Of a DNA stretch of 64,000 bases, positions 58,334-64,000 are shown piece by piece. The DNA comes from Avibacterium volantium (GTDB lineage Bacteria; Pseudomonadota; Gammaproteobacteria; Enterobacterales; Pasteurellaceae), in assembly GCF_900635775.1 (NCBI RefSeq), contig NZ_LR134167.1:963001-1027000 (forward strand), read 5' to 3'. The notes below the pieces were generated by a model. That model was not told where the DNA came from. It saw only the letters and a list, made by a program, of their open reading frames with translations, and did not search any database. How positions within the stretch are numbered: position 1 is the stretch's first letter; each line of letters starts with the position of its first letter. Made by a program: the position numbers and the translations under genes.

Positions 58334-60130
58334 TTATTGTTGAATTTGTTTCCCACCAAAAACGGCACCGAAAGTTTTGTCTTCTTTGATTACAGTTCCC
58401 CCAATTTCATTGGCGTTTGTACCGTAAAAATGACCAACGACATTTGCTTCACCAGTAATAACAGAACCAGATCCCGTAGTATTACCATCGTGTACGGCGA
58501 GATTTGCTTTTCCAGTAAAGCCATTGTCTGTTATAGCGAGGTTTTCAAATTTTACGGCTGGCATTTCGCCATTATTTTTCAATTCGCCCGATACTTGGTG
58601 AGTAGCAAAATTTGCTGTAAATTCAGCATCTTGATAACGTCTTGATACATTAGCAGCTTGACCTTTACCAAATCCATACCAATGCCCGAGGTATTTTACT
58701 TCACCAGTTGAAGGAATTTCAGAAATAGGCGTAACATAGCCTTGTACAAATAGATTACCTCTCTTATCAGTTTGATTATCTACTTGTTTTATTTCGTGGT
58801 TTTCAACGCCAAAACGTAAAAAGCTAAAATTTCCGCAGCATATATTGTCTGTTTTAGTGGTATCTAAATTAACCAAAATGCCATCAATTTGAAGCGTATT
58901 AATATCGCCAGAAAAATTTTGTGATTGTGGTTTATTTTCAGCAAAGGTGCTTCTATCTCCTTCATTGGTGAAAGGCAAGGTTTGAGCATTTAGACGCTTA
59001 CCGTCAGTTTCAACCCCCTCTTCTGAATTTTGCTTGGCCGCAAAAACGCCAGCGAAATGATTGTCTTCCGACCATACTCGTCCAGCTAATTGTTTTGCCT
59101 TTTTACCTGCAAAGGAGCCTAATACTTTTGCGTTTTCTGGTAATGGGGGATTGCTATTTCCTTCATTCGCAAAGAGGGTGGTCTGACTATTTTTTGTAGC
59201 ATTACCACGGAAACCATTTTCTGTAATTGTTGCATTAATATCATAAACAATTCGTTTATTATTTTCATCAATGGCATCAAGTTGTCCGCTTACTGTTTTA
59301 CTTGAAAAGTCAACAGTAAAAACAGCTTTGTTTTGTTTTGATGTTCCTCCAGCTTGCCGGCCAGGTTCGTGGTATGAACCACTACCACTACTTTTTTCTG
59401 GGGTATAGGTTGCATATTCCCAAACACCGTTATAAGTTACTTTTCCTTTCACCGGCATATCCATTGTTTTTTCGCGAATGGCATAAAAAATATTGTTATA
59501 GCTTTGCCCTTTAGGAAGAACGGTTTTGGGATCTTGTTCAATTAATTCAATAAAACCGACTTTTGCATCACCATACTCTGTAATTTTGAGATAAATGTAA
59601 TTAACACGATCTTCTGTAGAATAAAAAACCAAGGTTGTGCCTTTCTCTTTGTCCTCTATAGGAAAGACTTGTGAAATATCTTTCACCGCTCTTTTCCATA
59701 CTTTTTTGCCATTTTCATCAATAACTTGAATAGACTCTGAATGGGCTTGATGATCTTGAGTGAGAGGATAATCCCCTTTAAATAATAGAACATCATAATC
59801 TGCTGGATTAAGGTTAGTGCGTGTATCGCTAATGATGCGTTTTTGGGTTTTTACATATTCATAATCACTATTCATTACAAAAACATCTCCGCCTCCGCCA
59901 GCTCCCCAAGGGGTTGTGGCTACCCAAGCCATTTCACTTAGATCCTCTGGTGCAGGAGATTCTAGTTTTTTGCCGTTATTTTCATTGACATAACTAGGTT
60001 TAGCAGGCTGATTATCAGTAATAACATTAGGTGGGTTAGCATTCTCCACTTCAAATCCACCGCCGCCAGAAGCACAGCTTATGCAGAATAATGAACTGAG
60101 CGTGCATAGAATAGTTTTCTTCATTTCCAT
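58334..60130 (-). CDS. TbpB-like surface lipoprotein
   Basis: A 598-residue lipoprotein. The signal peptide ends at the lipobox CISC, with lipidated Cys19 followed by ASGGGG and a Pro/Asn-rich anchor. Two similar lobes are visible, each with a handle region and a small beta-barrel (FTVDFSSKTVSGQLDA near 280; FTANFATHQVSGELKN near 520), and the barrels end FAGVFAAKQ and FGAVFGGKQ, as in TbpB. It is the first gene of the operon, 12 bases ahead of the receptor start and under Fur-like control. The ligand could be transferrin or a hemoglobin complex; the sequence does not say. Confidence 0.85.
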   Translation of the reverse strand: MEMKKTILCTLSSLFCISCASGGGGFEVENANPPNVITDNQPAKPSYVNENNGKKLESPAPEDLSEMAWVATTPWGAGGGGDVFVMNSDYEYVKTQKRIISDTRTNLNPADYDVLLFKGDYPLTQDHQAHSESIQVIDENGKKVWKRAVKDISQVFPIEDKEKGTTLVFYSTEDRVNYIYLKITEYGDAKVGFIELIEQDPKTVLPKGQSYNNIFYAIREKTMDMPVKGKVTYNGVWEYATYTPEKSSGSGSYHEPGRQAGGTSKQNKAVFTVDFSSKTVSGQLDAIDENNKRIVYDINATITENGFRGNATKNSQTTLFANEGNSNPPLPENAKVLGSFAGKKAKQLAGRVWSEDNHFAGVFAAKQNSEEGVETDGKRLNAQTLPFTNEGDRSTFAENKPQSQNFSGDINTLQIDGILVNLDTTKTDNICCGNFSFLRFGVENHEIKQVDNQTDKRGNLFVQGYVTPISEIPSTGEVKYLGHWYGFGKGQAANVSRRYQDAEFTANFATHQVSGELKNNGEMPAVKFENLAITDNGFTGKANLAVHDGNTTGSGSVITGEANVVGHFYGTNANEIGGTVIKEDKTFGAVFGGKQIQQ

Positions 60131-60146
60131 AAAACATCTCCTTATT

Positions 60147-60192
60147 AGTAATAATTCTCATTAATATTATTATAAATAAGAATTATTATCAA
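60147..60192 (-). promoter_or_regulatory. Iron-operon promoter with two Fur-like boxes
   Basis: On the minus strand TTGATA (60192-60187), 17 bases, then TAATAT (60169-60164) form a promoter. Two 19-base stretches (60147-60165 and 60172-60190) each match the Fur consensus at 13 of 19 positions, covering the -35/spacer and the region after -10. AAGGAG follows before the lipoprotein start. Confidence 0.6.
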
Positions 60193-60317
60193 AAAATATT
60201 TTAAGAATGAGGAAGATTCTATGAAATGCTATTTCAATAATGCTTAGTGGTGATATTTATAGATATGATGAATGAGGTGCATAGATCTTAGCTATGCACC
60301 CTGAGGAGAAGTGAATG

Positions 60318-62360
60318 CTATTGAGTTGAAATTCCCTTATGTTTTAACAAGGCATCTAATTGCGGTTCTCTGCCGCGGAAGCGTTTGAACAACGTCATTG
60401 GCTCTTCTGAACCGCCACGGGTAAGGATTTCGTCTAAGAACGATTGCCCTGTTACGGGATTGAAAATGCCTTCCTCTTCAAAACGTGAGAATGCATCTGC
60501 CGATAGCACTTCCGCCCATAAATAGCTGTAATAGCCTGCCGCGTAGCCACCCGCGAAGATGTGGCTGAAGCTGTGCGGATTTCTGGCCCAATCCACACCT
60601 TTAATCACTGCCACATCTTCTTTCACTTGTTTTAAGGTGTCCAAAATTTGATTTGGCTGGTTCCCATCAAAATAATGGTGCAAACGGAAATCAAATAGCC
60701 CAAATTCAAGCTGACGTAACACGAACATTGCTGCTTGGAAGTTTTTCGCTTTAAGCAACTGTTGCAATTTTTCTTTTGGTAGCGGTTCGCCAGTTTCATA
60801 ATGCCCTGAAATAAAGGCAAGTGCGTCTTCTTCCCAACACCAGTTTTCTAAGAATTGGCTTGGTAATTCTACCGCGTCCCAAGGCACGCCATTAATGCCA
60901 GCCACATCTGCGACATCAATTTGCGTGAGCATATGGTGAATGCCGTGTCCAAATTCGTGGAATAAGGTGGTGACTTCATCGTGCGTAAAGAGTGCCGGTT
61001 TATCGCCCACTGGTGCGTTAAAGTTACAAGTGAGATAAGCCACTGGCTGTTGAATTGTGCCATCGGCTTTACGACGGCGACCAACACAGTCGTCCATCCA
61101 CGCACCGCCACGTTTATTTTCACGGGCGTATAAGTCTAAATAAAAACTACCGCGCACTTGATCTTGGCTATCAATCAAATCAAAGAAACGCACATCTTTA
61201 TGCCAAGTATCCACATCAAAACGTTCTACGGCGCGCATATTAAATAGGCGCTTGATTAGCTCAAATAAGCCTGAAAGTACGCGATCTTCTGGGAAATAAG
61301 GGCGAAGTTCTTCATCATTAATGGCGTATAAATGTTGTTTTTGTTTTTCGCTATAAAATGCAATATCCCAAGGCTCAAGTGCGGTAATATTAAAGTGCGT
61401 TTTACAAAACGCTTCTAATTCCGCTAATTCTTGTTGTCCTTGTGCTTTGGAACGGCTTGCCAAATTATCGAGGAAATCCAACACTTGTTGCGGATTTTCA
61501 GCCATTTTAGTGGCAAGGGAAAGCTCGGTGTAATGCTCAAAATCAAGCAATTTTGCCAATTCAACGCGCAAGGTTAAGATCTCTTGCATTATGGCGGAAT
61601 TATCCCATTTCCCAGCATTCGGGCCTTGTTCTGAAGCACGAGTCACAAAAGCGCGGTACATTTCTTCACGCAATTGGCGATTTTCACAATAGGTCATCAC
61701 TGGCAAATAGCTTGGAAACTCAAGAGTGAAGCGATAACCTTCTAGCCCTTTGCTTTCTGCGGATTGTTTTGCCGCTTGCAAAGCACTTTCTGGCAAGCCT
61801 GCTAATTCATTTTTATCCGTGATCACCTTATCCCAGCCCATTGTGGCATCTAGCACATTATTGCTAAATTGTGAGCTTAATTCGGATAAACGAGCAACAA
61901 TTTCGCCATAGCGTTTTTGTTTTTCTGGTGGAAGCGAAATGCCAGACAATTTGAAATCGCGCAACGCATTATCAATGGCCTTTTTCTGCGCCACGCTGTA
62001 GGTTTCATATTCTGGGCTATTTTTCAGCTGTAAATAGGCTTGGTATAAGCCTTCGTGCTGCCCTAACCAAGTGCTATATTCAGAAAGCAATGGCAAGCAA
62101 ACTTGATAGGCTTCACGCAATTCAGGGCTATTTTTCACCGCATTTAAGTGGCTCACAGGCGACCACGCTTTGCTTAAGCGATCGCCACTTTCGGTAAGTG
62201 GTTCAATAAAATTCTGCCAAGTTAAGTGCGGTTGTTTTAAAACCTGTTCTACAGTATCTCGATTTTCTTGAATTAATTGACTAATTGCAGGTTGAATATG
62301 TTCTGGTTTAATTTGCGAAAACTGCGGTAAGAGAGTTTCGCTTAACAATGGATTTGACAT
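60318..62360 (-). CDS. prlC: Oligopeptidase A PrlC
   Basis: A 680-residue cytoplasmic M3 zinc metallopeptidase that degrades short peptides and cleaved signal peptides. The zinc motif HEFGH is at residues 468-472. The length equals the E. coli protein. Neighbouring genes for YbaN and an OppA-like lipoprotein agree with the H. influenzae order. Its C-terminal half is duplicated as a remnant at 51461-52483, and the iron operon lies between the copies. Confidence 0.96.
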   Translation of the reverse strand: MSNPLLSETLLPQFSQIKPEHIQPAISQLIQENRDTVEQVLKQPHLTWQNFIEPLTESGDRLSKAWSPVSHLNAVKNSPELREAYQVCLPLLSEYSTWLGQHEGLYQAYLQLKNSPEYETYSVAQKKAIDNALRDFKLSGISLPPEKQKRYGEIVARLSELSSQFSNNVLDATMGWDKVITDKNELAGLPESALQAAKQSAESKGLEGYRFTLEFPSYLPVMTYCENRQLREEMYRAFVTRASEQGPNAGKWDNSAIMQEILTLRVELAKLLDFEHYTELSLATKMAENPQQVLDFLDNLASRSKAQGQQELAELEAFCKTHFNITALEPWDIAFYSEKQKQHLYAINDEELRPYFPEDRVLSGLFELIKRLFNMRAVERFDVDTWHKDVRFFDLIDSQDQVRGSFYLDLYARENKRGGAWMDDCVGRRRKADGTIQQPVAYLTCNFNAPVGDKPALFTHDEVTTLFHEFGHGIHHMLTQIDVADVAGINGVPWDAVELPSQFLENWCWEEDALAFISGHYETGEPLPKEKLQQLLKAKNFQAAMFVLRQLEFGLFDFRLHHYFDGNQPNQILDTLKQVKEDVAVIKGVDWARNPHSFSHIFAGGYAAGYYSYLWAEVLSADAFSRFEEEGIFNPVTGQSFLDEILTRGGSEEPMTLFKRFRGREPQLDALLKHKGISTQ

Positions 62361-62376
62361 AAAAGCTCCTTGCTTT

Positions 62377-62445
62377 TAAAAGAAAGTATTAAGCTAACAA
62401 ATAAGGGAAGATTTTATAATATCAAGGTTGAGAAATCTAAAAAAA
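62377..62445 (+). repeat. 69-bp repeat, copy 2 (prlC-ybaN spacer)
   Basis: Identical to 53197-53265. Here the sequence is in its natural place between divergent prlC and the YbaN-like gene. Confidence 0.95.
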
Positions 62446-62483
62446 TATGGATAATTGAGAATAATTTTTATTTGGAAAGAAAA

Positions 62484-62846
62484 ATGAAAGCAATTTACAT
62501 CATTTTAGGATTTATTTCACTGGCACTTGGCATTATTGGCGCATTTTTGCCCCTGCTGCCGACCACGCCTTTTTTGTTGCTCACCGTGTTTTGCTTTGCG
62601 CAAGGTTCTGAACGTTTGCATAACTGGATCATTCAAACGGAGCTGTACAAAAAACATCTGCAATCTTTTAGCGAACAACGGGCTTTAACCTTAAAAACCA
62701 AAATCCGTATTCTTATTTTATCCACCACAATGCTGGCCATCGGCTTTTATTTCACGCCGACAATGTTTGGCAAAGCGGCGATTTTGCTTGGCTTGCTGAT
62801 TCATTATTGGGTGTTCTTCTTTTGGATTAAAACCCTGAAAGAATAA
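62484..62846 (+). CDS. YbaN-like DUF454 inner-membrane protein
   Basis: A 120-residue protein of the DUF454 family with three to four membrane segments. LGIIGAFLPLLPTTPFLLL is the family signature, followed by the FCFAQGSERLHNW segment. The ATG at 62484 has GGAAAG five bases upstream; the longer frame from 62370 would add 38 residues with no family match. The function is unknown. Confidence 0.87.
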   Translation: MKAIYIILGFISLALGIIGAFLPLLPTTPFLLLTVFCFAQGSERLHNWIIQTELYKKHLQSFSEQRALTLKTKIRILILSTTMLAIGFYFTPTMFGKAAILLGLLIHYWVFFFWIKTLKE

Positions 62847-62868
62847 TGCGCGCGAACGGAAAGAATAA

Positions 62869-62897
62869 TTGGTAATCAAGGGGCGTTTTTGTATAAT
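62869..62897 (+). promoter_or_regulatory. Predicted promoter of the OppA-like gene
   Basis: TTGGTA (62869-62874), 17 bases, perfect TATAAT (62892-62897), 40 bases before the start codon. Confidence 0.65.
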
Positions 62898-62937
62898 GCC
62901 CCTATTTTTACATCAGCCTTTAAGCCAATGTCATCAT

Positions 62938-64000
62938 TTAAACTTCTTCCTATTTTGCCAAGTGCGGTGCTTTTTTGCGCAGTTTTTTTCTTAACCAGTT
63001 GCGATCAGCCAAAACAGGTTGCGATCCCTAATTCCGCACCAACACAAACGCCCACCACTGAGCCTGAAGTGCGTATTCCCCACTTAGTACGTGGCGTTTA
63101 TGGGGATTTAGTGATTTCTCCAGAAAAACTGCAAAACGATGAACAAGCGAATTTTTTGCGTGATACTTTAGAAGGCTTGGTAATTTACGATCCGCACGGT
63201 AACGTGATCCCAGCCGTCGCGCAGAGCTGGCAAACGAAAGATAACAAAGTTTGGACATTCACTTTGCGCGAATCGGCAAAATGGTCTAACGGCTTGCCGG
63301 TTACCGCAGAGGATTTTGTGCAAAGCTGGCAAAAACTGATTGCATCACAAAGCCAATTAAAACGTTATTTGGTCTATATGGGGCTACGTAATGCTGAGGC
63401 AATTCTCCAAGGTGAAAGCCCCCCTTCTCAATTAGGTGTAACGGCACTTTCAGCACATCAGTTAGAGATCCAACTTGAAAAGCCGACCCCTTATTTGCCT
63501 GTGATGCTTGCTCACCCCGCACTGTTACCTCAATACCTTGCTCCTCATCAAGGCTTTGTTAGCAACGGCGCTTATTATGTGAAAGATCAGCAAGGTGATG
63601 AAATTCATCTAGCGCAAAATCCTTACTATTGGCAAGCTGAGAAAGTCGCCTTTTCCTTGGTTGATTATAAAAAACTCACACCAAACCAAGACTTAACGGG
63701 CATTGATATTGTTGCCAATCCCAAACAAAGCAATGTGCAACTCACCTATTCGCCAAAACTTTGTACTTATTACTACGAATTTAATTTTAACGATCCAAGG
63801 CTAGCCAAAAGTGCGGTGCGAAAATCTCTAGTTTTTCTCGCTTCTGCACGAAATTTAGTGCGTGGCGAACAGCAGGCACGTCTTGCTAGCAATCATTTTC
63901 TGCCCCAATCAATGCAAGGCGAACCTGAAAATGCGTGGTCGCCAGTGTTAGTGGAACAGCTTTTACAGCAAAATGGTATCACTGAAAAATCCCCACTGGT
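62938..64000 (+). CDS. Peptide ABC transporter substrate-binding lipoprotein, OppA-like (partial)
   Basis: The first 354 codons of a periplasmic SBP_bac_5 family lipoprotein; the gene runs off the window. A signal sequence with the lipobox LTSC gives lipidated Cys25. LEGLVIYDPHGNVIPAVAQS, WTFTLRESAKWSNGLPVTAEDFVQSW and PYLPVMLAHPALLP match oligopeptide-binding proteins. H. influenzae has a similar lipoprotein gene next to prlC (HI0213/HI0214, from memory), so peptide uptake and breakdown appear linked. The N-terminal region lacks a strong ribosome site. Confidence 0.88.

Noticed and set aside
62370..62483. An N-terminal extension of the YbaN-like protein
   Set aside because: The extension is encoded by the duplicated 69-bp noncoding segment and has no family match; the start at 62484 has a proper ribosome site.

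Overview
The window comes from a member of the Pasteurellaceae of the Haemophilus/Pasteurella/Avibacterium type. The 9-base DNA uptake signal AAGTGCGGT (or its complement) occurs several dozen times. The gene order ampD-pilA-pilB, the dcw cluster, prlC next to an oligopeptide-binding lipoprotein, and IS1016-like insertion sequences all fit that family. Genus and species cannot be fixed from the sequence alone.

Layout. 1-8640: an upstream region with oriC-like signals, a short zinc-type CDF exporter, ampD, a frameshifted type IV pilin gene and pilB. The pilC and pilD genes that normally follow are absent; a 1643-residue autotransporter sialidase on the opposite strand lies there instead. 8900-12700: ybeZ, ybeY, tmcA and a 53-residue protein. 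12800-31770: a complete division and cell wall (dcw) cluster, mraZ-rsmH-ftsL-ftsI-murE-murF-mraY-murD-ftsW-murG-murC-ddlB-ftsQ-ftsA-[ftsZ-like]-ftsZ-lpxC. Its promoter and three 10-base-spaced TGGT repeats (probable MraZ operator) are readable. 31780-46000: housekeeping genes (LysR regulator, hchA, three redox enzymes, pheA, purine permease, galE, ampG, BASS transporter, adk, periplasmic DNA ligase, MetE-like enzyme). A 269-bp structured element with 32-bp inverted ends lies after hchA. 46000-49480: nagB-nagA-nagC, preceded by a CRP site. 49550-50003: a four-tRNA operon (Met, Leu, Gln, Gln). 50145-62450: an Nramp-like transporter, then an accessory island in which a broken prlC copy, two IS1016-like elements and a Slam/TonB receptor/surface lipoprotein operon precede an intact prlC. 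62484-64000: a YbaN-like membrane protein and the start of an OppA-like lipoprotein gene.

How the parts relate. The secreted sialidase releases host sialic acid, and NagA/NagB could carry the amino-sugar part into glycolysis under NagC and CRP control. The iron operon has a promoter overlapped by two Fur-like sites. It encodes a TbpB-like lipoprotein, a TbpA/HpuB-like receptor and a Slam protein that would export the lipoprotein to the cell surface.

The strongest candidate for something undescribed is the 200-codon gene between ftsA and ftsZ. It is an intact but very divergent copy of the FtsZ N-terminal domain. The glycine-rich GTP-binding loops are altered and the T7 catalytic loop is missing. 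Two identical 22-bp direct repeats flank it.
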